In this document: positions 53,668 through 62,420 of the stretch, piece after piece
How the letters are laid out: every line of letters starts with the position of its first letter
How positions within the stretch are numbered: the stretch's first letter is position 1
Source of the DNA: UBA6168 sp964423205
GTDB lineage: Bacteria; Bacteroidota; Bacteroidia; Chitinophagales; Saprospiraceae
DNA length: 64,000 nt
NCBI GenBank assembly: GCA_964423205.1
Contig: CAYRDX010000003.1
Coordinates: forward strand, 1 to 64,000
Direction of reading: 5' to 3'
Made by a program: the position numbers and the translations under genes
The notes under the pieces: generated by a model
Seen by the model: the letters and a program-made list of their open reading frames with translations, nothing else
Databases searched by the model: none
What the model was told of the DNA's origin: nothing

Positions 53668-53859
53668 AACGGGTGCAAAAATGAAAAGTCAATTATCGCA
53701 ACAAAATGCCTTGAAAGGTGTGATAAGTGTCACGAGGGCTTGGGCTAAGTAATTGATTTTTATCAGATTAAATACAATCTTAAGTCACCCCAAGTCAATC
53801 ATGATTGGAATGGAACTGTGTAAGGATAGAAAAAAGTGAAGACTAAATTCTGGGAGACT
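53668..53859. other. 190-bp gap without recognised features
   Basis: Between two minus-strand genes. GTGATAAGTGTCAC near 53720 is a loose palindrome that resembles the CRP/FNR-like site upstream of the YeeE pair. Nothing else can be assigned. Confidence 0.3.
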
Positions 53860-54939
53860 TTATTTGGATTCAATGAGTATCGCTTCCATTTTTTGGGTTA
53901 TTTCTCCGAAACTTGAGTGAGCGTTATTATTCAGCAGAATAAAGGAAGTTTGAGCATCCGTGTAACGTTGAATCAAGGTGCTGTAACCGGGATTACTTCC
54001 GGTATGGTAAACCACTTTTCCTAAATCCGGAACTTCTTTCAACATCCAACCGAATCCATAATTGGACAAGCTTCCATTGTTGAGTTTCATCGGTGTAAAG
54101 GCTTCAGACATAGTTTCTCTTGACACCAGTTTGCCGTCTGTAAGCACTATGTCCCATTTCAGGAGGTCGGATGCCGTGGAACTTACCCTGCCGGGTCCTT
54201 TTCTGTTGCCCAGCCAAATGGTATAATCAGAGGATGGAAAAGAATCGGCCCTGACATAAAGACCACGTTCTTTTACCAGAATATGGCCTATAGCAAAATT
54301 GCGGGTGGCAGCCTTCTCTTCCAGCGTTCTGATATTGGTGCTTTTCATTTTCAGTGGTTTGAAAATCCAGTCCTGACAAAGCCGGATAAAATCCTGTCCG
54401 CTGGCTTTTTCAGCTATTGAGCCCAACAAAAGAAAACCGGTGTTGCTGTATTGGTACTTTTCACCGGGTTCAAACAACATCGGTGGCAGGTACTTATTCA
54501 GGTATTCAATGCAATCCTCATTACCGGCGACTTTGCTTTTGTCCCAGTGCTTATCCATGATTTCCTGATAATCAGGCAGGCCGCTGGTGTGGGTCAAAAG
54601 GTGGCGAATGGTGATGCCTCGGTAAGGTACATCCACATATTTTTCAATCGGCTCATCATAATCAAGACTTCCTTTCTCCTTTAGCATCATGATAATCATA
54701 GCAGTGAATTGCTTGGTAACTGATGCCAGTTCAAAAACATCATTCCTTCTTAATTTCTTCTTTCCGTAAAATTCCCTGTACCCAAATGCACGGTAATAAA
54801 TGGGCTTACCCTGATCCGCCAACAGAACTACCCCACTAAAATCGGGATAGATTTTGAAAAGAGCATCGAATTGTTTCTGCTGAGCAAAACCCGTCGCATA
54901 GAAAATGGCAAGACTGAAAACGAGGATGGTGCGATTCAT
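53860..54939 (-). CDS. Serine hydrolase, class C beta-lactamase fold
   Basis: 359 residues with a signal peptide (RTILVFSLAIFYATGFAQ). Catalytic Ser73 and Lys76 in ASVTKQFTA; Tyr in YQYSNTGFLLLG; the third motif is HTG in VVYHTGSNPGYS. This family includes DD-peptidases, esterases and D-amino-acid hydrolases; a true beta-lactamase is not implied. It is 30 bp downstream of the SDR gene. Confidence 0.9.
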   Translation of the reverse strand: MNRTILVFSLAIFYATGFAQQKQFDALFKIYPDFSGVVLLADQGKPIYYRAFGYREFYGKKKLRRNDVFELASVTKQFTAMIIMMLKEKGSLDYDEPIEKYVDVPYRGITIRHLLTHTSGLPDYQEIMDKHWDKSKVAGNEDCIEYLNKYLPPMLFEPGEKYQYSNTGFLLLGSIAEKASGQDFIRLCQDWIFKPLKMKSTNIRTLEEKAATRNFAIGHILVKERGLYVRADSFPSSDYTIWLGNRKGPGRVSSTASDLLKWDIVLTDGKLVSRETMSEAFTPMKLNNGSLSNYGFGWMLKEVPDLGKVVYHTGSNPGYSTLIQRYTDAQTSFILLNNNAHSSFGEITQKMEAILIESK

Positions 54940-54969
54940 GAAAATAATGTTGGATAGTGAGCGATGAAT

Positions 54970-55572
54970 TTACCGGTATATTCTGATTATTTCTCCATTA
55001 CCTTTTCCTTCCACACTTCGTACATAGGCATTTACCACCTTTTTCATAGGAATGACATCATGGCCAGGGAAATAATGGCGGTACTTTTCTTCGGCATCAT
55101 CCACAAGGCCAGACGATACCACATTGATTCTTTGGCCGTTTTCCAATTCAAGGGCTACCGCTTTCACAAAGCTGTGAATGGCTCCATTCACCATGGCAGC
55201 ACTTGTTGTCATGACAACGGGATCATCTGCCAATATACCTGTGGTTAGGGTAAATGATCCTCCGGCATTCAGAAAATTCACTCCTAACCTGACCAAGTTC
55301 ACCTGCCCCATGAGTTTACTCTTAATACCGATATAGAAATCGTCCTCTGTAAGTTCTGTGAAATTTGCCCATTTGGCTTCGCCGGCAATGCAGATAACAG
55401 CATCCAATTTCCCAACTGCCTCAAACATTTTTTGGATGGAATGTGCTTCACTGATGTTAACATGTACATTCCCACTATTTCGGCCAGCAATTACAACTTC
55501 ATGTTTTTCGGAAAAATGTTTTGTAACAGAAGCTCCAATCGTTCCTGCTCCTCCTATTATCAGAATTTTCAT
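54970..55572 (-). CDS. Short SDR-family oxidoreductase (Lin1944-like)
   Basis: 200 residues with Rossmann motif GGAGTIGAS and NADP-favouring AGRNSG. The segment FTLTTGILADDPVVMTTSAA keeps a serine position but the usual YxxxK is replaced by MVNGAIHSFVKA, as in the short Lin1944-like group. Catalysis may thus differ from classical SDRs. Probably forms an operon with the serine hydrolase. Confidence 0.87.
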   Translation of the reverse strand: MKILIIGGAGTIGASVTKHFSEKHEVVIAGRNSGNVHVNISEAHSIQKMFEAVGKLDAVICIAGEAKWANFTELTEDDFYIGIKSKLMGQVNLVRLGVNFLNAGGSFTLTTGILADDPVVMTTSAAMVNGAIHSFVKAVALELENGQRINVVSSGLVDDAEEKYRHYFPGHDVIPMKKVVNAYVRSVEGKGNGEIIRIYR

Positions 55573-55651
55573 TTTAAGGGTAATAAGGTTGAAGTCAAAA
55601 GTAAAAAGGCAACCCCGAAGCCCGAAGGGCTAAAGGGGCAAAAAGGCAAAA

Positions 55652-55715
55652 GTTTTCCAACTGATTTTCAAGTGGTTAAGAAAACAATTTGACCACATTA
55701 TTTTTGACTCATTAC
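55652..55715. repeat. Intergenic 60-65 bp repeat, copy 3
   Basis: Third copy (TTTTCCAACTGATTTTCAAG...GACTCATTAC), preceded by an A/G-rich leader with CCCGAAG(CCCGAAGGGC). Its last base adjoins the TAA target site of MITE copy 2, so the MITE inserted at the end of this repeat. Confidence 0.88.
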
Positions 55716-55881
55716 TAAGAGCTTGTTTGGAATTTGGTCACTTGGCTCAAAACGACCCTTTTTCGCCACTTTTTCAGCTTTTTTCAGTCAAGTAGTCCCG
55801 CTATTCTCCTTCAAAAAGCCAAAAAATTGACGAAAAATTTCTCGTTTTTAACTCAAGCACTAAATCCCAAACAAGCTCTAA
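55716..55881. mobile_element. MITE, copy 2 (IS5-like ends)
   Basis: Element 55719-55878 with TAA duplications at 55716-55718 and 55879-55881. Sequence, ends and length are identical to the copy at 38618-38783. No differences over 160 bp point to recent movement, presumably driven by an IS5-type transposase elsewhere in the genome. The remainder of the gap, 55882-56092, holds no recognised gene. Confidence 0.9.
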
Positions 55882-56092
55882 GTATTGTTCGTATGGTTTA
55901 ATCAGTGCTAAAGATAATGGCTAATGAATAAGATTCTGCTGTAAGACTCTTTATCGAGAAGCAATGACTGCCAATATGCAATTGATGCTTTTCCGTCTAA
56001 GATTCAGTGAATCAGGGTCAAACCGATTCAGCTGTTCAATCGATATTGCTTATCATTGCTTCACTTTGCTCTTTTTATTCAAATACCAAAAC

Positions 56093-59000
56093 ATGAAAAA
56101 ACTTATCTACCTTATTGCGGTCATTTTTTTTAGCCAATACCTGACCGCACAAATTGATGCACGGCTATTTCGCTATCCCGACGTTTCTGCAACCCACATC
56201 ACTTTTGTTTACGGAGGTGATATCTGGGTAGCACCAAAAGCAGGAGGAACTGCCACACGACTGACTTCGAGTACGGGAGAAGAATCCTTCCCGCGCTTTT
56301 CACCCGATGGCAAAACCATCGCTTTCACTGCAACTTACAACGGGAATTCCGATATCTACACGCTGCCAGTAACTGGTGGCATCCCGGTACGTCTGACCTG
56401 GAATGCCATGTCCGACAGAGTGGTGGATTGGCATCCTGATGGAAGCAGAATCTTATTTGCATCCCTTCGGGAAAACGGAGTGGGCAATGTAAACAACCTC
56501 TACTTACTGCCCAAAACAGGTGGCCTTCCAGAAAAACTGCCGATGCCCTATGGTGAGTTGGGAAGTTTCTCTCCGGATGGAGAAAACATAGCCTACGTCA
56601 CGAAAATAACGGAGAACTACCCCTTCAAGAGGTACCGCGGTGGTTTAGCCTCCGATGTGATTGTATTCAACCTGAAAAATAAAACAGCAGAAAACATCAC
56701 CCAAAATGCTGCCGCTGATGGAAAACCCGCCTGGGTTAAAAACAGCATTTATTACGTGAGTGATAACGACGATGCCAAACGCCGCAATATCTGGGTGCAT
56801 AACATAGCCAGTAAGAAAAAAACACAGCTGACCCGATTCAAAGATGTGGATATCAACCACATGTCGGCAGGACCCAATGATTTGGTCTTTGAGGCAGGAG
56901 GAAAATTGCACCTGCTCAACCTATCCAACAACAAATACGAAGAGGTAAAAATCAATGTGGTCAACGATTTCACCACTTTGATGCCAAGACCGGAGAACGT
57001 TGGCCGTAGAATTGCCAACGCCGACATTTCACCCGATGCCAAGAGAGTCGTCGTGGAAGCCCGCGGCGAGTTGTTCAGTGTGCCAGCTGAAAATGGCCCG
57101 GTTATCAATCTGACCAACAGCAGTGGCGCTTTCGACCAGAATCCAGCCTGGTCACCAAACGGCAAGTGGATTGCGTTTTGGAGCGACCAAAGCGGTGAAT
57201 ACGAACTTTGGCTGCATGATGTGACCAGTGGTACCAATAAGAAGTTGACCAATTTCGGCAGAGGTATGGGTTTTCAGTTGTTCTGGTCACCAGACAGCAA
57301 AAGTTTGGCATTTATCAATGACCTGCAGGAAATACGGGTGCTGACCGTAGCAACCGGCGCTTCAGTGGTTGTGGACAAGACCAGTCTTTTGTCAGTGAGT
57401 GGACTCCGTGGTTTCCGGCTTGGATGGAGCAATGACAACAATAACCTGACTTATCACAAAGAAGGGGAAAATCAGTATTCTGCCATTTACATCTATAATA
57501 TCCCGGACAAGAAGCTCATGAAAGTTACGACCGGATATTACAACGACGAATACCCGGTTTTCGACCCCAGCGGCAAATACCTGTTCTTTAAAACCAACCG
57601 AAGATTCCAACCGGTTTACAGCAGTCTGGATGCAACATGGATTTATCCAAACTCCACTCAAATCGCATACGCAACACTTGACCCGGCTACTAAAAGCCTG
57701 CTTTTCGCCAAAAATGACGAAGTAAAAGTGACTGAAGAAAAGGATACTACGGCTGTTGATAAAAAGGCTGAAGCCGAAAAACCCAAATCTGAAACTGCCG
57801 AAGCCGATAAAAAGCCTGCCGACAAGGAAAAGACAGCTAGCAAAGTCGTTTCCATCAAAACCGATGGGTTTGAAGCAAGAGTCCAGGTTTTGCCTATTTC
57901 CCCGGGTAATTTTGGAGCCATTGCAGCCATAGAAGGAAAACTTATCTATCACCGCTTCCCAAATTCAGGAAGTACCGGAGACAGGCCTGCACTTCAAATA
58001 TACGACTTTGACAAAAGGGACGAAAAAAGGGTAATGGCTGATGTCGGCGGCTGGGGATTGACAGCCAATGGCAAGTCTATTCTCGTTTTTCAGAACAACA
58101 ATCTGGGCATCATCGAGCCAAAACCTGAGCAAAAGATTGACAAGCCATTGCGCACTTCTGCCATGGAAATGATGCTGGATCCAAGAGAAGAATGGACTCA
58201 AATATTTAATGACACCTGGCGCCGGTACCGGGACTTTTTCTATGATCCTGAAATGCAGCAGGTCGATTGGGATAAAATCAGGACACAATACGGTGCTTTG
58301 ATGAAAGATGCCATTACACGTTGGGATGTTACCAATATTCAGGTTGAAATGATTTCTGAGTTGTCAGCTGGTCATACCTACGCAAATCCCGGCGATGTAA
58401 TTAGCGGGACTAACAGAGGTCATGGTTTCCTGGGCATCGATTGGGAATTGGCAAATGGTGCATATCGCATTAAACGCATTGTTCGACCGGCAGCCTGGGA
58501 TGTCGAAGTCCGCTCACCCTTCGATATGACTGGAATGGAAGTCAAAGAAGGCGATTACATTTTAGCGGTAAATGGCCGCACACTTGATACCAGTATTGAC
58601 CCTTATGCTGCATTTGATGGTCTGGCTAATGCAACTGTCATTCTGAAAGTCAACAGCAATCCAACACTCGAAGGTGCTAAAGATGTGGTCATCGAAACTT
58701 TGTCAACATCTGATGAACGCCGTCTTCGTCATCTGGAATGGATTGAAAGGAACCGCAAAACAGTGGACGAAATCAGTGGCGGTAAAATTGGTTACATGTA
58801 CATGCCCAATACTGGCACTAGTGGCCAGACCGAGCTTATGCGGCAGTTTTATGCACAGATTGATAAGGAAGGTTTCATCATAGATGAACGCTTCAATGCC
58901 GGAGGACAGTTAGGAGACCGCTTCATCGAAATGCTCAACCGAACCAATTTGTACAATATTGCCTGGCGAAATGCAGGCATCTCCCGTGTACCGGTCAAAG

Positions 59001-59401
59001 GAAACGACGCACCAAAAGCCATGCTTATCAACGGTTGGGCCGGCAGTGGTGGTGACGCCTTCCCATGGGCATTCAAGACCATGAACATGGGTCCTATCAT
59101 CGGTGAACGCACCTTGGGTATTTTGGTGGGTCCTGCAACCGGACACAACATGATAGATGGCGGCGGCATTACAGTACCAGATGCCCGTCTGTATGGTCCC
59201 GATGGAAAGTGGTTCGCCGAAGGTTGGGGTGTAACGCCAACCATAGAAGTTTGGGACGACCCGGCGCAACTGGCGAAAGGCAATGACCCTCAATTGCTCA
59301 GGGCTATTGATGAAGTGATGAAATTAATAAAAACGAACCCGCGCAAACTGGCACCGAAGCCGAAATTCGAAGACCGGAGTGCAAAGGGGATTAAGGATTA
59401 A
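56093..59401 (+). CDS. Tricorn-like protease (S41 family)
   Basis: 1102 residues with a signal peptide (MKKLIYLIAVIFFSQYLTAQ), so periplasmic, unlike archaeal tricorn. The N-terminal 540 residues are beta-propeller blades with TolB/WD-like units (FPRFSPDGKTIAFTAT, NPAWSPNGKWIAFWSD). A Lys/Glu-rich linker lies near residues 545-590. A PDZ domain precedes the S41 core; catalytic His761 is in SAGHTYANPGD and Ser985 in GWAGSGGDAFPW. It probably degrades peptides, perhaps those released by Prc. I use the ATG at 56093; the frame upstream has no signal peptide. Confidence 0.93.
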   Translation: MKKLIYLIAVIFFSQYLTAQIDARLFRYPDVSATHITFVYGGDIWVAPKAGGTATRLTSSTGEESFPRFSPDGKTIAFTATYNGNSDIYTLPVTGGIPVRLTWNAMSDRVVDWHPDGSRILFASLRENGVGNVNNLYLLPKTGGLPEKLPMPYGELGSFSPDGENIAYVTKITENYPFKRYRGGLASDVIVFNLKNKTAENITQNAAADGKPAWVKNSIYYVSDNDDAKRRNIWVHNIASKKKTQLTRFKDVDINHMSAGPNDLVFEAGGKLHLLNLSNNKYEEVKINVVNDFTTLMPRPENVGRRIANADISPDAKRVVVEARGELFSVPAENGPVINLTNSSGAFDQNPAWSPNGKWIAFWSDQSGEYELWLHDVTSGTNKKLTNFGRGMGFQLFWSPDSKSLAFINDLQEIRVLTVATGASVVVDKTSLLSVSGLRGFRLGWSNDNNNLTYHKEGENQYSAIYIYNIPDKKLMKVTTGYYNDEYPVFDPSGKYLFFKTNRRFQPVYSSLDATWIYPNSTQIAYATLDPATKSLLFAKNDEVKVTEEKDTTAVDKKAEAEKPKSETAEADKKPADKEKTASKVVSIKTDGFEARVQVLPISPGNFGAIAAIEGKLIYHRFPNSGSTGDRPALQIYDFDKRDEKRVMADVGGWGLTANGKSILVFQNNNLGIIEPKPEQKIDKPLRTSAMEMMLDPREEWTQIFNDTWRRYRDFFYDPEMQQVDWDKIRTQYGALMKDAITRWDVTNIQVEMISELSAGHTYANPGDVISGTNRGHGFLGIDWELANGAYRIKRIVRPAAWDVEVRSPFDMTGMEVKEGDYILAVNGRTLDTSIDPYAAFDGLANATVILKVNSNPTLEGAKDVVIETLSTSDERRLRHLEWIERNRKTVDEISGGKIGYMYMPNTGTSGQTELMRQFYAQIDKEGFIIDERFNAGGQLGDRFIEMLNRTNLYNIAWRNAGISRVPVKGNDAPKAMLINGWAGSGGDAFPWAFKTMNMGPIIGERTLGILVGPATGHNMIDGGGITVPDARLYGPDGKWFAEGWGVTPTIEVWDDPAQLAKGNDPQLLRAIDEVMKLIKTNPRKLAPKPKFEDRSAKGIKD

Positions 59402-59409
59402 GATTTTAA

Positions 59410-59442
59410 AGGTTTCCGAAATCAGACAGGTTTCGGAAACCT
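59410..59442. repeat. REP-like hairpin, copy 2
   Basis: AGGTTTCCGAAA (59410-59421) and TTTCGGAAACCT (59431-59442), perfect arms over a 9-base loop, 9 bp after the tricorn gene. It may stabilise or end that transcript. Sibling of the hairpin at 45919-45950. Confidence 0.85.
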
Positions 59443-59457
59443 AATCAATTCAGTTCT

Positions 59458-59964
59458 ATGGCTGAACTAACAAACATCGATTTTCAATTCCGCCCGATTA
59501 GACCCGACGATAACGAACAGGTAGCAAAACTCATTCGGACAGTCATGACAGAATTCGCATGCGTAGGCGAAGGCTACTCCGTCATGGATGCCGAAGTATC
59601 GGAGATGTACGAACAGTACAACCATGATAAGGCAGCCTTTTATGTCCTCACTAAAACAGGTGAAGACAAGATCCTCGGTTGTGGTGGTATAGGTCCACTA
59701 AATGGTGGAGATGCTGAGACTTGTGAATTAAAAAAAATGTATTTCTACCCGGTAATACGCGGACTGGGACTCGGCAGAAACATGGTTGAACTCTGCCTCG
59801 ATTCAGCCCGCAAAATCGGCTATAAAAGATGCTACCTCGAAACTGTTGACCGTATGATGGCTGCCGCAGCTCTATATAAAAAGATGGGCTTCAAACGTCT
59901 CGAAGCTCCAATGGGCAGTACCGGCCATGTCAGTTGTGAGGGCTGGTATTTGACGGAGTTGTAA
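59458..59964 (+). CDS. GNAT acetyltransferase
   Basis: 168 residues. FRPIRPDDNEQVAKLIRTVM opens the fold; the acetyl-CoA loop is VIRGLGLGRNMVELCL, followed by YLETVDRMMAAAALYKKMGF. A tetrapeptide-like GCGGIGPL sits on the beta-4 strand. Substrate unknown. It starts 56 bp after the tricorn gene on the same strand. Confidence 0.9.
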   Translation: MAELTNIDFQFRPIRPDDNEQVAKLIRTVMTEFACVGEGYSVMDAEVSEMYEQYNHDKAAFYVLTKTGEDKILGCGGIGPLNGGDAETCELKKMYFYPVIRGLGLGRNMVELCLDSARKIGYKRCYLETVDRMMAAAALYKKMGFKRLEAPMGSTGHVSCEGWYLTEL

Positions 59965-59997
59965 AAAAATGATCGGACGGAGTATGGTTTGCAAAAA

Positions 59998-60342
59998 TTA
60001 AGCTGAGAGCCGTCTTAGCATTTCAGTGATGTGATTTATAGCCGCTGGCAATTCAGACTGAATTGTCACCCAAATGGTCTCAAGGTTGAGGTTGTCGTAA
60101 TCGTGAATGAGAATATCCCTGAAACCCGACATCTCTTTCCATGGGATTTCCGGATTTTCATCTCAATGTGCCTGTGGAATGCGCTTTGCCGCTTCGCCAA
60201 TTATTTCAAATTTCCGGATGACTGCACTTTGAATGATATCGCTATTGTAGAATTCTGTTTCATCCACACTATGCGTAAAATCCATTATTGCCTTCATGGC
60301 AGCAAGTATGTGTTCGAGATAAATTGTGGGGTCCTTTTTCAT
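59998..60342 (-). pseudogene. HepT-like toxin (DUF86) with an in-frame stop
   Basis: Translated from 60342 the frame gives a 114-residue DUF86/HepT protein interrupted by TGA at codon 60 (60163-60165). Before it: TIYLEHILAAMKAIMDFTHS and EIIGEAAKRIP; after it: ENPEIPWKEMSGFRDILIHDY, including the RxxxxxH-type RDILIHDY RNase motif. The lengths on both sides are normal, so a single base change inactivated the gene. Its start overlaps the stop of the MntA-like gene by 4 bp. Confidence 0.88.
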
Positions 60343-60635
60343 GCAGCAGCATAAATGATGTGCAAGTCTTTGTCAATATATGACTTAAGCTTTGGGCGCA
60401 AATACTTGTAAGTCACAAGGTCTACCTTTCTATTCGTTAATTCTTCCAGCTCTTGTTTGTATCGCACGTAATCAACAAGGCTCACTTTTGCCCCGGGAAT
60501 GAAATGGACAACTATGTCGATATCACTGTCCTGGGTCATTTCATTACGCGCGAATGACCCAAATATCCCTGCCCATTCAATCGGCTTTTTGGCGAGGTAA
60601 GTTTTGATAATGTCAATGATTTCTTCCTTTGACAT
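60339..60635 (-). CDS. MntA-like minimal nucleotidyltransferase (antitoxin)
   Basis: 98 residues with the nucleotidyltransferase motif GSFARNEMTQDSDIDIV (Gly26-Ser27, Asp38, Asp40; GSx10DxD). In MntA/HepT systems this enzyme AMPylates HepT and blocks its RNase activity. Here the antitoxin gene is intact while the partner has a stop codon. Gene order, antitoxin then toxin with 4-bp overlap, is canonical. Confidence 0.9.
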   Translation of the reverse strand: MSKEEIIDIIKTYLAKKPIEWAGIFGSFARNEMTQDSDIDIVVHFIPGAKVSLVDYVRYKQELEELTNRKVDLVTYKYLRPKLKSYIDKDLHIIYAAA

Positions 60636-60756
60636 GGTGTTTTACTATTTTCTGAAGAGGGCAAACAAAATTAGTTCAATAAAGGGAACTTTCCTAAAAG
60701 CTGACTGGAGTAATATGCCTTGATATTGTCCATCCAACTCTTCGCAGGGAATTCAT

Positions 60757-60799
60757 TATCCTTGAAATTTCGGAGTCACATTCCGAATTTTCAAGGATA
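60757..60799. promoter_or_regulatory. Long palindrome upstream of the DUF4143 ATPase
   Basis: TATCCTTGAAATTTCGGA (60757-60774) and TCCGAATTTTCAAGGATA (60782-60799), 17 of 18 positions matching over a 7-base loop, 26 bp before the ATG. It could be an operator or an RNA hairpin in the leader. Confidence 0.7.
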
Positions 60800-60825
60800 A
60801 ATTATATTTTGGTGAAATTTCCATC

Positions 60826-61977
60826 ATGCAAACCAGTTTTGTTGAAAGACATAAAGATCTTAGAGAAATCAAAGCTCTTATGCAGGTATTTCCTGTAACT
60901 GCCATCCTTGGACCAAGACAAGTGGGTAAAACAACTTTGTCAAAGTCATTCAAACCCGACCATTTCTTTGACCTTGAGAATCCAAGAGACATGGTAATTC
61001 TGGAAAACCCATTGCTGACTCTTGAAAAACTCGAAGGACTGATCGTTATAGATGAGATTCAAAGAAAACCTGAATTGTTTCCGCTATTGCGGTTCCTGGT
61101 TGATAGCAATTCTTCTCAACGGTATTTGATTTTGGGAAGTGCTTCTTCTAATCTAAAGCAACAAAGTGGCGAATCATTGGCAGGAAGGATAGGTTATCAT
61201 TATCTATCGGGTTTTAACCTTGAGGATATCGGTGAAAAAAACATGGATTCCTTGTGGTCAAGAGGAGGTTTTCCGCTTTCTTACCTGGCACAAGACGACA
61301 AAGCGAGTATGCTTTGGCGCACAAATTTCATTTCTACATTTTTGGAAAAAGATCTCGCTGTATTGGGAAGCAATATTCCTTCGGCTGTTATGTACAGGTT
61401 TTGGCTTATGCTCAGCCACTATCATGGTCAAACCCTGAACTACAGCGAATTAGCAAGGTCTTTTGGAATCAACGATAAGACAGTAAAAAATTATCTGACT
61501 GTACTTGAAGACACATTCATGGTTAGGTTATTGATGCCCTGGCATGTTAACCTCGGTAAAAGACTGGTAAAGAGTCCCAAAATCTATATCAGGGATGCAG
61601 GCTTATTTCAAGCTCTTCAGGGCATTCAAGACATCAGTAGCCTCAGAACCAATCCTAAAGCAGGCGTATCATGGGAAGGTTTTGCAATGGAAGAATTAGT
61701 TTCATTTCTTTCAAAAAGAGAAAGTGAGGTGTTTTTTTATGCGTCACATGGAGGGGCAGAGTTGGACCTATTCTGGCAGGAAAACGGCAAGGGTTATGGT
61801 GCCGAATTCAAATATATCGATGCTCCCCGAATGACCAAATCTATGCATCAGTCAATCGATGACTTGTCGCTCAATCATTTGTGGTTACTTTATCCGGGGA
61901 CAAAATCCTACCCATTGTCGGAGAAGGTGACTGTTATTCCGCTGTGGGAATTTGATAAGATAAAATCAGACTTTTAG
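60826..61977 (+). CDS. ATP-binding protein, AAA-14/DUF4143
   Basis: 383 residues. Walker A GPRQVGKTT at 29-37, Walker B VIDEIQRKPE near 74, sensor LILGSASS, then a winged-helix-like DUF4143 part (YSELARSFGINDKTVKNYLT) and a C-terminal nuclease-like DUF4143 region (YASHGGAELDLFW, GAEFKYIDAPRMT). Such standalone ATPases are common in accessory DNA and their role is unclear. It neighbours a toxin-antitoxin remnant. Confidence 0.9.
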   Translation: MQTSFVERHKDLREIKALMQVFPVTAILGPRQVGKTTLSKSFKPDHFFDLENPRDMVILENPLLTLEKLEGLIVIDEIQRKPELFPLLRFLVDSNSSQRYLILGSASSNLKQQSGESLAGRIGYHYLSGFNLEDIGEKNMDSLWSRGGFPLSYLAQDDKASMLWRTNFISTFLEKDLAVLGSNIPSAVMYRFWLMLSHYHGQTLNYSELARSFGINDKTVKNYLTVLEDTFMVRLLMPWHVNLGKRLVKSPKIYIRDAGLFQALQGIQDISSLRTNPKAGVSWEGFAMEELVSFLSKRESEVFFYASHGGAELDLFWQENGKGYGAEFKYIDAPRMTKSMHQSIDDLSLNHLWLLYPGTKSYPLSEKVTVIPLWEFDKIKSDF

Positions 61978-62012
61978 CCTGCTTGGTTTTTGAGGGTCTG
62001 GCTAATTCCAGA

Positions 62013-62039
62013 TTTGACAAATATTGAAAATTTGTCAAA
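62013..62039. repeat. TTTGACAAAT inverted repeat
   Basis: Perfect 10-bp arms TTTGACAAAT (62013-62022) and ATTTGTCAAA (62030-62039), in the gap after the DUF4143 gene. Same core as the palindrome at 2959-2989. Confidence 0.8.
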
Positions 62040-62254
62040 CCTCTCAAATCGGTGCTTTCCATTTTCCTGACTTTTACCCTGCCAAATAAATATAACTTGC
62101 TGCCGAATTCCGGCTTTGCCAAAATAGCCTGTGCCTCTTCTGCAAATTTGCTCCCTTAAATTGACGACATTAGGCTGGCAGTCTATTGTCGTCAACTTAA
62201 GTAATCAATCTTTCAGGCTTGGCCCCCTGTACTTAGTTACTTATGTTAAGACTC

Positions 62255-62319
62255 AGGGGCGTAGCCCCGATACCGTTTATAGAGAATTGGCCAAAGTTCA
62301 GTTTAGGGGCGTAGCCCCG
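62255..62319. repeat. Two GGGGCGTAGCCCC hairpin repeats
   Basis: AGGGGCGTAGCCCCG occurs at 62255-62269 and again at 62305-62319, each itself a palindrome around GTA, each followed by a related A/G-TACCGTTTA or CACGGTTTA tail. The pair lies in the 443-bp gap 61978-62420, where I see no gene. Confidence 0.88.
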
Positions 62320-62420
62320 GCACGGTTTACAGCTTCAGAATTAGTCATGGTCTTACCCAGAGAGTCTAATTTCCATAAGTTGACGCCATTAGACCGTTAG
62401 CCAGGCCATCAATATAACAG

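Noticed and set aside
54970..55572. Broken SDR because YxxxK is missing
   Set aside because: A recognised group of short SDRs naturally lacks the tyrosine and otherwise matches in length and motifs.
60031..60354. 107-residue open frame on the plus strand
   Set aside because: It is the antisense shadow of the disrupted HepT gene.
62131..62400. 89-residue open frame
   Set aside because: It runs through the GGGGCGTAGCCCC repeats, has no family resemblance and no start signal; best explained as repeat DNA.
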